Counted from the stretch's first letter, positions 33,976 through 46,560 are shown. The stretch: 64,000 bases of DNA from Phoronis australis (GCA_002633005.1 NMRA01000109.1:282252-346251), one strand, 5' to 3'. Notes: a model not told the origin generated them from the sequence alone. Translations and numbers: made by a program.

Positions 33976-36530
33976 GTAAGTAAAATAAAAAATAACTTTA
34001 ACATTCTTATTATTTCACTTTTGGTGTGCATGTGTAGGTGTTGTGGCATTAATGTACATAATTGCTGTCACTTTTTCATGACAACAGTGTCTGCCTAATT
34101 CAATTATGGATCAATGCGCAGAGCACCGAAGCTCCGTTGCTTGAACTCCGACATCAATTGCATCTGTGTTTTGAAGGTAATTTTCAGAGCAAGTGCACCT
34201 ACGAAATAACAGATAATTTACGCTATTCTACAGTATCTTAGTCCAAAACGAAGTCAGAGTGAATTGTTGTTAAACAAACATTTGTTTTTGTGTAAATGCT
34301 GGACTAATATGCACTGAAATGTGCAACTGCAAAAACTGTCAGAATGTCAAAGTGAGTGATGTGATGGAATTGAGTCAGATGATGTGTAGCGGTGTGATGG
34401 ACATACATCCCAGCCGGTGGAACTTGGAAAGACATCTTCTCAGGAGACAGAGACCATGCTAGTAACTAGCCCATTGAGCCTGGTGATTTGTGTAATAGTT
34501 TTCTATTTTCATATTTACGTCTCTAGTAATGGTTTTTTATCTTGTTAATTTCTCGACTTTTTGTACTTCATCGGATTGCATTTGTTCTTATTCTATACTT
34601 TTTGTCTCAATTTTTTTGAAAAATTCTATGCTTTGGACTTGTAGCAATGATTGTTTTTGTATGGCAGACAAAATGAAGATAAAACATAGTCAGTTTGATA
34701 ATTATAGTTTTATCAACAGTAAAAACAGCAAAAAGCACTATAAATGATAGTTGTATTTTTCGCCAACAGGTGGCTCCCATAAATTCATATTTCTTCCATA
34801 ATTCTACATTTCAGTTGAAAATGTAACAAACTAAATGTTTATTATGACTGTAGGAATATTGTCTGCAGTATCATCCTTTATGGATATTTAAATTTCTTCT
34901 TTTATAACTTTTTTAAATCAATGTAGAATTTGCTGAATTGGCACAATTCTAACCTCAAATTTTACAAAAAAAATGTGCAAGTTTAAACGCCAGAGCTTTT
35001 GACTCATAAAGTACTATGGTTAGTGACATCAAAAATACCTCAATTAAATTGCTCCCCCACCCCCCCCCCCCTAAAGTGGTCACAGAAGTGGTTTTCTAGG
35101 CCTCCCGTACGTGGCTTACGGCCAATGGCCTATGACAGGAACGGTTCGAAATAATGTGTGGGAGCGGAGCTGATCTCTTTGTGAGGTCATAATTACACGA
35201 TATGGGATAGTACAAAATGCCGACAAGTGCCTGGTGCATGATCCGGATGACTTCAGATCCATGAGAGAGGAATAACGTGCGTGAGAGAAATATATTTTTC
35301 TGTTGGCAATCCCGAGCTATGCACAAGAGAGGAATTGTGTTCTTGCTCTCTACATTACGTAGTTCTCCTGTTTAGTCTAAAGTGTGAGGCTGTATAACAC
35401 ATTTTGGGCGGATGACCGCTTTAGTCAATATCTTACACCGACGGCTGATTATGTACATTCTGGTACTTTGGGTTAGAGGGTCAGCTCTCTTTTGTTCTAT
35501 AGTTGCTCTAATCTCCAATAAGATCCTATCTCATTGACTCACTGGGCTGTGGGGTTAAAAACAAGTTAAAAAATGTTTGAACATAAACCAATTACATTCA
35601 TGAATTCCCCAATACTGGTCATGCTTATAGCTTTTGAATCACCGAAATCGCCCAACTATACAATCGATTTTAAGACTATAACACGCTCACAACCGCTGTA
35701 CGTCTGGTAAAGTCACGGAACGGGAGAACGCCCTATTGAACTTTGAAAATCTGTTATTTATCTATATGACTCCAATGAGGTCATTTTTCACAGTTAGACC
35801 CCCCATTAAATGCGACCTGTGTCGTACTTTAACTTTAGGTAGTCATTCTCAATACTGAAAACAAAGGCTTTTATTATTGGGGCACAACAAAAGTACGTCC
35901 CAAGAGAGCCGCACGTCTACTGGGCATAATGTATTTGCCTCTAGCAACGCGAATCAGATGATAAATTTGCGCGATCTTACTGCTTTCTCTTGAAAAACGA
36001 AAAAATAAAACCCGCACAGTGGAAAACAAGCGTGTAGCCGCTCAGATAATTCGAGACTTTGCCACTGGTTGGGATCTTCTATTAATTTGATATTTTCCAT
36101 ATCGACTGATTGACACTTAAAAAAACGCATGTAAGTGCGACATCACGTTTTTATGCTTCTGGAAATATTACCATCTTCCTCCTCTTTGTTTGTTAGATAT
36201 CGCGCTTTGACAAAAGCAATTTACCCCGTTTCTTTACACGGCAATCAGTTGTGTCACGTGACTAGTAACACTCTCCAATACGGCGTCAACTTTTCAGCTG
36301 CAGTAGCGCGTGCTGCCGGTCTATAGTATTTACATGTAGATATCTATGGTCTATGGGTTGTCGTTATGAAAAAAACAGTAGGCTCGTGACACGCGCAGAC
36401 GCGATTTATTAAAATGTTACGACATCTCGCGGGAAGTGATGACAGCTTTACATCAACAAATGTTTTTTTTTCCGGAATTATGTTTGCAGGTATTAAAATA
36501 CTAAACACTTGTAACGAAATGAAACCAGTT
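33976..36530. other. Presumed intron; a short Cys-rich fragment at about 34300-34360
   Basis: At 34310-34360 (plus) the frame CTEMCNCKNCQNVK resembles the CTERCSCENCSNIS tail at 43060-43100 and is likely a scrap of the same TE-borne family. A poly-C run lies at 35050-35070. The remainder is AT-rich with no gene that I can support. Confidence 0.35.
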
Positions 36531-36537
36531 CAGTTAA

Positions 36538-38221
36538 AGGAGAATGCCACACGATTTAATTAATATTTTTTGCCGTCTTAATCGGTCTATATCCACTTCG
36601 CCTCGCATACCGTCGACATTACCTTGCCAAGAGGTGTCGCGTTAACCTGTGAAGAAGGTAAGAAACGACGCTAGCGACGTCAGTGGTTCATATGCAGAGT
36701 GAATGCCGCTATGTTGCGGTGCATCGTTCCCGCTTGTCCGAACTAAGCAGCTGCGGGGAAAGCAGGTATATCGTTTTTTTATTTCCTCGAGAGTCAGAAA
36801 TGCTTAGGAAGTGGCTCATGGTAGTGAAGAATGAAATGTACGCTGTAAATAGCAAGTATGAGGCCGTGAAACATCTCCGTGTCTGTGGCCTGCAGACGTC
36901 GACAGTGCCTGACGAATGCCGGCTTACCAAATAACTCCATACGTTCCGTTGTCTGAGCTTGTTCACGGCGCCTCTCTAGTATTTATTCATCACTGTATTC
37001 CTGTTCGAATTGATAGCCTGTAAAACTTAACGATCCACCTGCGAAGTCGGGACTGATGAGCTCTAGCTCGTCCTAAGTCGGGATTGCGAGTTGCCATGTT
37101 GGCGTTTATTCACTGAGCGTTCTGTTTCAAAATGAATTATTCTCATATTAACCAATACTTATATAAAACTGAAACAAAGTCTGTCTCATTAGATGCAAGT
37201 TGTAATGCCTTTGGAGTGTTCGCGAGTGCAAATGGTTTGAGAAGCCAGCAATGAATAAATCACTGCGGTACCGGCTTCAGGTTCAATAAAACTAATTGAC
37301 CGCGGGACACCGAGGCCGCGGAGCTCATGCCTAATTTAGTGTTTGGTAGCAGAAACTGTTGTGAAACAACTCGATTTCCATCCCACGGCCAGGTTTTAGG
37401 GCCGGGAATCTTTATTTACATTTACATTACTCAAATAATGATTGTCAATGTACAACTTCTGCCCTGACGGTGCTGTGGCCACAGCGAAACCTGAATTCGC
37501 GGCAGTAAGTAGATTTGCAGTTTCGTGGCTAATTCACGGCTAACATAATCACGTGCACATTACTTTGGCTCATTAGTATAGTATTTTCTTGACTGGGAGT
37601 TTAGTTTCCACTGAACTTTGGCTGGTTTATGTTCGTGATGTCTGATTAGTTTCCGAGCCACTGGCCGGGATAACGCCGGAGTCAATCCGGCCGGCCGCGA
37701 CGGACCTGATCGGGCTCCGACCCACTGGCCAGGATAACAAGCGTTTTGGGATTAGAACTCAAAAAATCACAAGTCCAAACAACACAGATCTAGGTTCTCC
37801 TGTCTGTATCTCACAGAAAATACTTCGAAATAATCTCCGAACTGACCCCTAACTCCTGCTACGGGCCTTATTGGCCTGCCGAACTTTTTAGGCTAGGGTG
37901 TATCCAAATACCAATAAATCCGTAAGAGCGAAATAAAACAACACGTTTTTATACTAACTCGGTGTATATTTAAGGTTTTTACATCGAATTTTGATGATTT
38001 ATTGGTGTTCAATGATGACTTCAAGCGATAAGCTGACACCAGTAAGCCGTGTTGTGAACTATTGAATAGACTGCGTGTGAAACCGATGACGTCATTGGAT
38101 AATTTCAACACCTCCGTCTGCCGTCAGGTGTCAGGTAACGCAACCGTACGTGTCGTTATGGAGTAGAGCTACTCGATCTAAATTGATACAAATTAGGTTG
38201 TTTTTTAGGTGTCATGCTCCT
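36538..38221. mobile_element. Second Kolobok-like element, 1.68 kb, old
   Basis: Flanked by TTAA at 36534-36537 and 38222-38225. Ends are AGGAGAATGCCACACGATTT on the left and, reversed, AGGAGCATGACACCTAAAAA on the right: a short imperfect inverted repeat with the AGG start typical of Kolobok. A THAP-domain remnant lies inside at about 36683-36934, in the expected place for an element like that at 13264. The two elements differ in TIR sequence, so they are different families. No transposase core is seen. Confidence 0.68.
36683..36934 (+). pseudogene. Degenerate THAP domain inside second Kolobok-like element
   Basis: The frame contains LFPRESEMLRKWLMVVKNEM, then SKYEAVKHLRVCGLQTSTVPDE. This matches the middle and end of a THAP finger (FP-x-D/E...LRKW-x3-V...YxxxxxxRVCGxHF-xxxD-x). 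The final zinc-binding His is replaced by Leu/Gln (VCGLQ), and the first C-x4-C pair is not readable, so it is dead. Confidence 0.6.
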
Positions 38222-38225
38222 TTAA

Positions 38226-40224
38226 TTTGTTTTGACATGTACGCAGCCTTGTGGAAGAGAATAGTGGATTGGAGAATCGGGGAAAAAGTCAATAGGTGAC
38301 GCAATACATGCATTTCATTGCGCTGAAAGCCAACGTAAGAGATCACATCACAATTTTAGCGTCAGAATAAAGGTAGATTACCGATAAATAATTTAGTTCA
38401 CTCAAGGAAGACTTTAGTTTTGATTTTGTGTTGGATTTTATGTGGTAATTTTTTACCCACGGCGGTTCAAAGCTGTATATTTAGTACACTTGTACAACTT
38501 TACACTAATGCTGGAACAGATCTTGCTGCTAAATAAATTTTATCGTCAGCCCTTCCTTGATGTGGATAAGAATCTACTCCATGCACTAAATGTGGCGCGA
38601 TCGCTAGGGAGGTTGCAGAAAGTGATGCCATTGTCGCTTACATTGCTGCGCCAATACACCACACAACGCAGCATTTTAGCCCAGAGACTGATAAACGATA
38701 CCTTGCTGTAGCGCAGTGAGCCTTCGGGGGAAATTTCGTCAACACAGCGATACCATATGCACAATATTACGCAGATGGGTTGAAAATATCTCTGGGAGGC
38801 TCGAATGGGCTATGAGTGGTGTAATTTACGTCGCAATTAATTACATTATGAAATATGTATGAAACAAAAACAGTTTATTATTCAAAAATACTTGTATTTC
38901 TGGTGCCAAAAAGGGGGTTTGGTCGTTGGAAGCTTTTTTAAACAAAAACCACATGCTGTGTCGTCATATCAACCGAAACGGACTTCTCTCCAACCCCAAA
39001 AACATTAAAAACCTGTTCCCTGAACCCCTAACAAAAGCGTGCAGCAGGATTGACAATCACAGTGTTTTTTGTTTTTCTTTAAAGCTTTCCTTGGTGACAA
39101 ATAGGGTTAAACGATTGTGCTATGGCGTGTGTATTCCGACAGCACTTAAGCAGCTCGATTAGAATATCCCTTTTACTTTTTGGGCATTCCGTGAGCCGAA
39201 AAGTTATGTCGAAAGGTGTAAATGATAGACAGATTGTGTAGACGGCCAGACGAGCAACTGAACTTGGTAGTGTTGCTTGATAACTTGAAGGCTGGATACA
39301 GCCCTAGACCTACTTACTACTTACTAGGACAAGAAGAACCAATGTGTGCCTGAGCTATGAACCAGATTTTTTAACAAAATATTTCTCTCGAAGATTGCAA
39401 AAGCAAAAACCGTCATATCTATTTGACCTTTTTCATTGGGAGTTCCATCTTAATTGTGACCAATTAGCAGAATTCAGCAGACGGCAAAATAAAAATATCA
39501 ATGAACCTTGGGTGATTGTGACTACTGGTCAGCTGGTTTCCTCAAGAAATTGTGTCCCGTGAACCACTTGTTGTTGGACAAGACTTAAACCTGATGAAGC
39601 ATTGTCTCCAGGGTTCATCTTGCCTTCTACGGTAACGTTTTCTATTAATATCACTAAAACTGTGCCCTTAATCCCTTCATATTATTTAGGGACATGGTCC
39701 TTAAATTAGGGGCGTTGCATGAATAGCAAACTCTCAAAATACACGCAGTACATTTAGGGAAAATAACGGAGTCACTATTTGGTGCTGTTTTCATGCAACT
39801 GGGCATTTGACTCACATCGTCTGTACCTCATTGTATCTGAAAAGGGTAGCAGATGGGGTTGGGTTGTGGTGAATGAAAGTAGGGGGAGGGAGGCAACAGA
39901 GTGGGGAGTTGAAACTGACCAGCCAGAGACGGAATTCGCGTCTGCAGTTCAGTTAACCAGTGGGATTTCTCTCTTACTTGATTATATTAACTTACTTATA
40001 GATTTCGAAAAAGTTAGTGTTCCGTCATTAATCGGCTGCTGCTAATTGTGATGCGTTTTCTTGAGTCGGCTCTTGGCGATCACATCACCAGAGCTTGACC
40101 AGTTTCTTTTCCCCCGATTATTTTATCATCTATTTTCGCTGCCGCCAAAAGGTTGCGTACATGTCAAAACATATTATCGGTCCTAAATATTTCATTTCGT
40201 TGCAAGTTTTTATTGTAATACCAG
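38226..40224. other. Presumed intron, nothing recognised
   Basis: Several 70-90 codon frames on both strands lack motifs and splice context. Just before 40225 is a T-rich run ending TTTTTATTGTAATACCAG, a plausible acceptor. Confidence 0.3.
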
Positions 40225-40455
40225 CTAACCGTATTTTAGAACAAACCTTGCTGATGCAAAACTGTCATCATCGTGTCAAGAGCGTGCTGTTTTTGAAACG
40301 GATGACACTTTCCTTTGTTGCAAAAGGCGGCGAAATGTGCTATGAAATAATGCCATTTGATTGCTACACACTTGAACGGCTACAACGAACAAGGTGTCAA
40401 TTGACTTCCAGAATTTGCATTCAACCCCTCCGGTCCGTTAGCTCTACATGTCGAT
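40225..40455 (+). CDS. Cys-rich exon, possibly a diverged F5-8C-like half (phase 1-1)
   Basis: Seen: acceptor TTTTTATTGTAATACCAG, donor GTAAGT after 40455, 231 open bases in phase 1-1. It would encode 76 residues starting NRILEQTLLMQNC and including GGEMCYEIMPFDCYTL, RTRCQLTSRICI and SSTCR. The exon shares two edge features with exon 30279-30587: the first full codon is Asn, and it ends CGA-T before GTAAGT. That suggests it may be a much diverged homologue. The CQL segment alternatively recalls PAN/apple domains. It sits 5.4 kb before the C-terminal half-domain exon at 45838, its likely partner. Family assignment is weak; exon status is moderate. Confidence 0.5.
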
Positions 40456-41215
40456 GTAAGTTTTACGACGAGTTGACGAGCATAACAATACCTGCGTAGT
40501 CAACGAGCTGTGTGAAATGTCGGGGTCTTACGGAGCTCAACAGTCAGTGGTACAATAGTCTTCATACTGCTCTAGCCGGTAACCAGCGGAGCCTTCAAGT
40601 TTACAGAGCTGAGTACTGGCTGACAGCTGGGTAGCTGACTTAAGTCCACACTGCCAACAGTCAGTGTAAATTGTTGATACGGACGTAATGCACCGACTAA
40701 TTTTCGTGTGACGATGACGACAACTGGCTATTACTTTGTGTTGCCTCAGCTCAATCAGTCAGGTATCTCTGGTCACCGGACATTTCACACTAAAATTTCT
40801 TATTCCGACAATTTGAAAAACGCCACGTGAATGCACGCTAAAATAGAACACTGAATTCACCCCACCAAATACGACACGAGAAGCAGTGCTCCAAGCGGGT
40901 GTTTTTTAGCTTCTTAAGTTTACCTTTTTGCTCTTGAAATTTATTTGTGAAATTAATCAGCAAAATTTATTCAGAATAAAGTAAACTTCCCTTTCCAGCT
41001 AGGGTTGCAGAATTTAAAAAACCTAGTGGCAACAACACTGAACTCCATAACCGAACTAAAAACCCATGACTCAAAAAAAATCTCAATTCCCTTGTGTCAG
41101 AACATAAACTGACACTGTTTTTAGTTATGTTGTTTTGTTTTGTTTTGTTGTTATGTTTCATTGGCATGACCCCTGAGGTCAGTATAGTGATTATGTAATT
41201 TCTTTATTACAGTAT
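40456..41215. other. Presumed intron, nothing recognised
   Basis: AT-rich with a (TTTTG)n-like short run at 41129-41150. Confidence 0.3.
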
Positions 41216-41219
41216 AACA

Positions 41220-41780
41220 TGAAACTTTCTAGAAGAATCTAGCATGACAGTGATTAATGCAGTCCGTAATATTCTAGAAACTGGTTTATGTTTGTAGAAT
41301 GTTTGGGTAGATTCCGGGAAAGTTCTAGAATGTGCTTTGATTGGTGAAAAGTTCTAGAACATTGCATTAGTCTATGAATACACAAGCACGGGTTAGTATT
41401 AGTCAGTTCAAGGGTAAACAGTTAAGCAGTAAAGAAGTCGAAGAAAACTACTACACCTGAGTTGCAGTGAAGAGAAACATCACTTAGAGAGATCAAGAGT
41501 CAATAGAGAGCCAGCTCCATAGACAGCACGTTATTTGAATCTGCGAGAGTAACACTTGCGTAAAAGATTTCAGAAGCTCATCGCAAGTGAAGTCTTCGCA
41601 GCACTGGCTGGAGTATAGAACAGACATTACGTCAGACGTTTTGCATGAGTAAGCTTGTTAACGTGCGGACGAGATTCACAAACCGTTAACTCGAACCAGT
41701 CTTCATTCTATCGTCGCACCTAAAGCTATTAGCGCCGGTCTGTAACAACCTGCGCCTGCCCACATACGGGGAAAAACGTG
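41220..41780 (+). repeat. LTR-like dispersed repeat, copy A, with four TTCTAGAA palindromes
   Basis: From about 41345 to 41780 it aligns with 59030-59445 (shared words AATAGAGAGCCAGCT, GACAGCACGTTATTGAATC-like, GCACTGGCTGGAG, ACAGACATTACGTCAGACG-like, TAGCACC, CCGGTCTGTAACAACCTGCGCC). Upstream, TTCTAGAA occurs at 41227, 41272, 41323 and 41352, followed by a TATA-like CTATGAATAC. The layout resembles a retroelement promoter, with regulatory palindromes, TATA and transcribed part. No internal coding region was found beside it. Confidence 0.6.
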
Positions 41781-42755
41781 ACACCTTGCTGCAGGCATAA
41801 CACTGCAAGCCTCGGGTTTTCTGACTGATTCTGCACACCTCTCGATGTTGTCTCCGTTTTGTCCCGTGTCTTTCTTTCCAATATGGTGTTATGTTGACAG
41901 TGCGAGCTCCCGCGTGCCCTGTCTATGTGATGTCTATGTTTTTGACAATATGACTTCACAAAGTCACTGAAACTAATCACACTATTTTGAATCGAACCAT
42001 TTTGTGCCCGAATCCGAATTAATTCCCCATTCTCAAGCAGTGAAGTATTGTGAAACGTTTTGGCGAACACTCCATTGTATTACGTGGAACCATGGGCTAT
42101 AGTCTATGGTGGAACAAGGATGTAATATTTCAACAGACCATTAGGCGATGGGTCAAATATCACACATGTAGCATTCATTGTTGTGACTACCTAGGGGGCA
42201 GCCTAAATTTTTCTATGTGACTAGAAAATACACTAATAATTAAAAATCCCCACGTCTACATTTGCACATTTTTTTAAAAAGTGTGTTTAGTGCAAGAAAT
42301 ATTATGCACATTCCATCCACTGGGTGGCGCTTTTCTGTTAAATTGACCAATCGGAGAGCCAGGCTATATTGTTGCGCTTATTAACTTAAATATGGCAGCT
42401 CCCATTTGATAACTAAAACTTGTAGAAGCTTGGAGAAGCATCCCGACCGACGAAAGCTGATGGACTGCAAAATTCTGTGGATGTGTACAGATGGAAAAAA
42501 GAGGTGTCACAAACGTTCGTTCTAGAAATCAGCTGCGTTGCCTAACTGGCTTAGTAAAACATCTCCTGCTTTGTATACTGCTATTGGAAGACCAAGCACC
42601 ACAACAAAAATTGAAGAGGCATAGAAACGCATAGCAACATTTCAAGACACCATGAGTATTAGTAAAACTGAAGCTGCTGAAAGTGACACAGAAGTTACCC
42701 AAGACTTCCCTAGAAAATCAGTTAGACTTCCAAAATATGAAACACCAAATTAACC
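41781..42755. other. No gene recognised; possible 5' part of the 42760 fragment
   Basis: The minus frame at 41729-42070 has no motif. At 42650-42755 the plus strand could belong to the TE-borne gene fragment that follows, but no words match clearly. Confidence 0.3.
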
Positions 42756-42759
42756 TGAA

Positions 42760-43110
42760 CAAGATTGGAACATTCTGCCACAAATGCACCATTTGCCAGC
42801 AGGAAAAGTATCCTGCTTGCCTCCAAACAAAAGCAGTGTTTGACCCTTTATTGTGTGTGGGCCAGTTACCGATTTGCGTTGCTGTACCCTCTCTAATCGT
42901 CCATACTTGGCTCTTTGGCGATGGAGCTTTCAAGTTAAAATGTCGGAAGACAATAGCCACAGCTCCATTGACAGTTCTACACACGATGTACGCTAGCTGC
43001 AAGTGCAAAAAGGACATGTGAGGAGGGAAACTGAGTTTGTGCTGCAATGAGTTAAATTGTACAGAAAGGTGCAGTTGTGAAAACTGTAGTAATATCAGCA
43101 ACCCTGATTG
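42760..43110 (+). pseudogene. C-terminal fragment of the TE-borne Cys-tail family
   Basis: Plus-strand frames read IGTFCHKCTICQQEKYPAC, then FGDGAFKLKCRKTIATAPLT, then LHTMYASCKCKKDM, and after a stop and frame change LCCNELNCTERCSCENCSN then ISNPD. The order (P-x5-L-x3-I-x-C-x-C-x3-C, then C-C, then L-x-CT-x2-C-x-C-x2-C-x-N) is that of the Cys-rich tail that also ends the pseudogene at 7570-9030. Internal stops; dead fragment. Confidence 0.55.
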
Positions 43111-43119
43111 CATAACATG

Positions 43120-45837
43120 GGATAGTGCTTTGACACATTACCAGCAATTCGTAAACTAGGTCATCCGCCAGGTTCTCTACGTAAACTAGGTCATCGCTTA
43201 TGGACCAGTTAGCGCTTCACTCTCCGCGTGTCTACTGAAGAGAAGCACCAGGAAGGTTGTTCTACATTTTGTAGCCCAAAATTACCAAAGTTCAAATATA
43301 TTCCGTTAAAAAGGAAAGACAAAACATATTATTACAGACGTCTGGCCAACATCATGAGTCACCACTCGTAAGCAAATCAAAGCTATCCTTACTCGTTGCC
43401 TTATCTCGCACTACCCCCAATCGCCTAGTTTTCAGTTCGCAATGCAACAACACAATTCTCATAAATTCAACTTGTAATGACCCCTTTCACTTTTAAACCA
43501 TGCCTGAAGTACTTGGGAACAAATTATTGTTAGGCAATTGTTTTTTTTCTCTGAAGTGGATAGTATACACCTCAGGTGAGTTTTCCGCACATATAGCTAC
43601 TTTGGTTTAGAGCTGAATTTTAGCTCCCATACTATGCGGGGCCGGGCCGGGCCGGTGAAGGGCCAATTCCTACTTAGAGCATTGAAATCAAACTGTTATA
43701 TATAGAGAAAACGTTTATTAGTATACTGGTGTGAATATTATCAGTGATTTAACCAAAAACTTCGAATTAACTAGACCCACTAATGATAGTCTATGATGAT
43801 AAGCTGATATCAAAAGGCCAAAATTGGCAATTTTCGGCCACCCCCTGTTGAATACAAAATTTTGTCCAATTTTCTTCAAACTCCTACATTTCAATATTGA
43901 TTATACTGACATCTGTTGGGTCTATCGGCAACTAACCGCACATGAAAGGCTTGGTTGAAAATTATCGTTTTTTCACATGCACTTTCGGGTTTTTAGCGGC
44001 GATTCCACTGATCGAAGCGACAAAATAAGCCAAAACTTTGGCCATACCATGTTAAACATAATATTTTTTCCAATTTTGCTGAAAATTGGCCACGTTTTTA
44101 ACAAAATACTTATCTATGTTATGTGCTATCGGCAAATGTGGTTGATTCATAAATAAGACCCTCACGCTGTGTTTTCGGCGAATCCCATGTATCCTGAAGG
44201 GGGCTAACTGAGTGATTTTCGCGCATGCGCAGTTCACGGTTTCAATATTGCTGGTAATGAAGTCAACTGTAAATAGACCGCCAACTTCACTAACCCCGTT
44301 ATTTCGTTAAATTTTCATGTCAAAAGTGTAGGCTGTGAATTTTGTTTGTTGATTTGTCATTGAAAGCACATACTTTGATAATTGTCATGTATTTGTCTCA
44401 TGCTGCTTGCTAAACGCTTTCAGTCTATACACTGTATGCATATTCACAGAGATCATTCAACTATATTGTTTTATATAACATATTTCTGGTGTATTATGCA
44501 AACAAAATATGTTTTATACCATAACTCAATGGTTCAGTCATGGAGGCACAAATTTTGCCCAGTCACAAGTGTTTTGTGTTATTTTTGTTGCCAGACAATC
44601 CCAGAATATCCTCCTTGTAACATTCAGACTTTGTTCTCATTTCTACCACTAGGTGTCACTTAACAATTTTGGAAATTTCACTTTTTACAATTCATCTGCA
44701 ATAGTGAAACATGTAATATGAATGTATTATTGTTCAATATAATGGCATTGACGAGACCATATTAATTGTTTACCAAACGATATCAAAACTGCAGTTTTTA
44801 CAACTAATCTCTTTGTTGATTAGGCCTTTTATGTTAAATCAAATTTCTAAAAAAATGTGCCACTTTACATGTGGGAACTTTGTCGATATTGAAAACACTG
44901 TAGTAAATGAATTTAAAAACACCAAAATAACATTGCCCCCGTGAAGTACTCACGAAAATCACTTTCTTGAACACCTCTGAATCATGGCCCACCGCCTACA
45001 TTGCAACAGCTATTTTACTGAAGATCGTAACCTACATGTACATTCATGAACCTCATTCCCTTTCTTAGATGAATGTCATTAGGACAATATTTTGATAAAG
45101 GGATGCCCGAAACATACACCGGGATACTGACCAAAACTTTCCACAGTTTTATGACGTTTTCTTCCAATTTAAGTGAACATATTTTCATCTTGACTGCTTT
45201 TTCTGCCACCTGTCGGTGGTAGTAATAAACAAGTGGCAGTGGTAAGAGTGCCTTTGCCACAGTGTAAATTTGGAATTAAAATTCGATTTCTTATCGAAGA
45301 GAACGCTGGGACTGTAAGCGATTCTTCTCTTTTGATTACAAGGCCTTAGACTAGCAGGGGGAGGCAGCGCACTTAAAGCATTTTTAAAATATAAAAAATC
45401 ATTCATTCTCATGTACCTTTGACATCCTGATATTTAGCAACTGCAGCAGTGTATCACTCAATCAAGTTTTGATTTCTTTAGCCACCATAAAGTGGTTCAG
45501 TTTGCTCTGAAACGTAGGCCAATTTCAGCTTTTACCCACAGGGTGTACCGATCTATTTCTCTAATAAGTAAGTAGCTGTATATCTACTTAATGACAAACG
45601 CTATAATTTCTATACTTTTAAAGCAAGGTCACTCCAAGTGATATTTATACTGCATCAGTTTAAAAAATGGCGACATGTCACGTTCCCAGAATATAGGAAT
45701 TTGCCTTGCGTTTTTATACAGTGACACTTGTATTTTGACTGATCTAATTTACAGTACGTTAGAATTGGTCTCATGGTTGTTTTATATAAAATAAAGGGAA
45801 AGGTATCTTTAAGACGCTTTTCTATTATTCATTGCAG
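43120..45837. other. Presumed intron, nothing recognised
   Basis: A GC run (GGGCCGGGCCGGGCCGG) lies at about 43640. Between 43800 and 44120 two related stretches (AAATTGGCAATTTTCGGCCA and GAAAATTGGCCACG, CTATCGGCAA) suggest a weak internal duplication. No coding call. The acceptor TCTATTATTCATTGCAG ends at 45837. Confidence 0.3.
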
Positions 45838-46089
45838 TGACTCATAAAGTACTCGTAGCAGTAGCATTTGACAAACCTGAAAATCCGTATGGTCGCCAGT
45901 TTTGTAATTATTTCGATGGAGTGATGCCTATGACTACGACTTTCATGCCAGATAAAGGATTAAATCAAGTTGCAGAAATATACATGCAGTGTTTGCGTCA
46001 CAAAGGTTCGTGGGGTCACACCGTTGTGGTGGAAACAAAGGAAGGAATGCTCTCCCTGGATGAAGTGGAGGTGTTTATGAAAGATCCAG
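45838..46089 (+). CDS. Exon encoding C-terminal half of a fucolectin/F5-8C-like domain (phase 1-1)
   Basis: Seen: a strong acceptor (TTCTATTATTCATTGCAG), donor GTAAAA after 46089, 252 open bases, phase 1-1. The reading starts HKVLVAVAFDKPENPYGRQF, then CNYFDGVMPMTT, GLNQVAEIYMQCL, WGHTVVVETKEGMLSLDEVEVF. The final strand LSLDEVEVF is the hallmark end of fucolectin-type discoidin domains (LxLCEVEVFG; the usual Cys is Asp here). An upstream paired Cys is kept. Complementary in fold to exon 30279 or 40225: one of these gives the first half and this the second. No stop; the gene should continue downstream, but I could not find a convincing next exon. Confidence 0.7.
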
Positions 46090-46308
46090 GTAAAATTTCG
46101 TAATATAGCTCTGCAGTCGCGCCCACGCGCACAGAAAATCACACGTGTGCATAAAAATAAATGTAAAAATGAAAAAGGTTAGGCAAATAATGAGACGCAT
46201 TGGAAGTGTAATTAAGAGTTCCCACTTGTATCACTTAGGCAGCTGTTCTTAATCTGGGACCATGATCTAACGATGTTGAAATTCGCTCTCGTAACATTAT
46301 CTCATGTT

Positions 46309-46560
46309 TTAACCTCCCTCTAAACAAAATGGGAACCAGTTCCACAAAAAGTTCTTAGGAAAAATCAAATGGATTTTCATTCAACCAAAATACATGAAGT
46401 TGACAGATTGTCAGAAAAGACAGGAAGTTAGCCGTGCACCAACCATTAAAAACATTATTTTGTTTCCGGAAGACGTGAAACGCGTATGGTATTTCACATT
46501 GGCATACATTAACTCTAACCTGGAAGGACCGTTGAGAGAGGAAGAAATTGACCGGATCTG
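46309..46560 (+). other. Unrecognised open frame without splice-phase support
   Basis: An 83-codon plus frame ending in TGA reads KFLGKIKWIFIQPKYMKL, then PTIKNIILFPEDVKRVWYF and NLEGPLREEEIDRI. Residue composition is protein-like. The possible acceptor ACCAG before TTCCAC would give phase 0, which does not fit the phase-1 gene just upstream. It may be a decayed exon or chance. Confidence 0.22.

Noticed and set aside
41729-42070. 113-codon minus frame beside the LTR-like repeat, considered as gag
   Set aside because: No zinc knuckle, capsid-like or protease motif; overlaps the repeat end in antisense.
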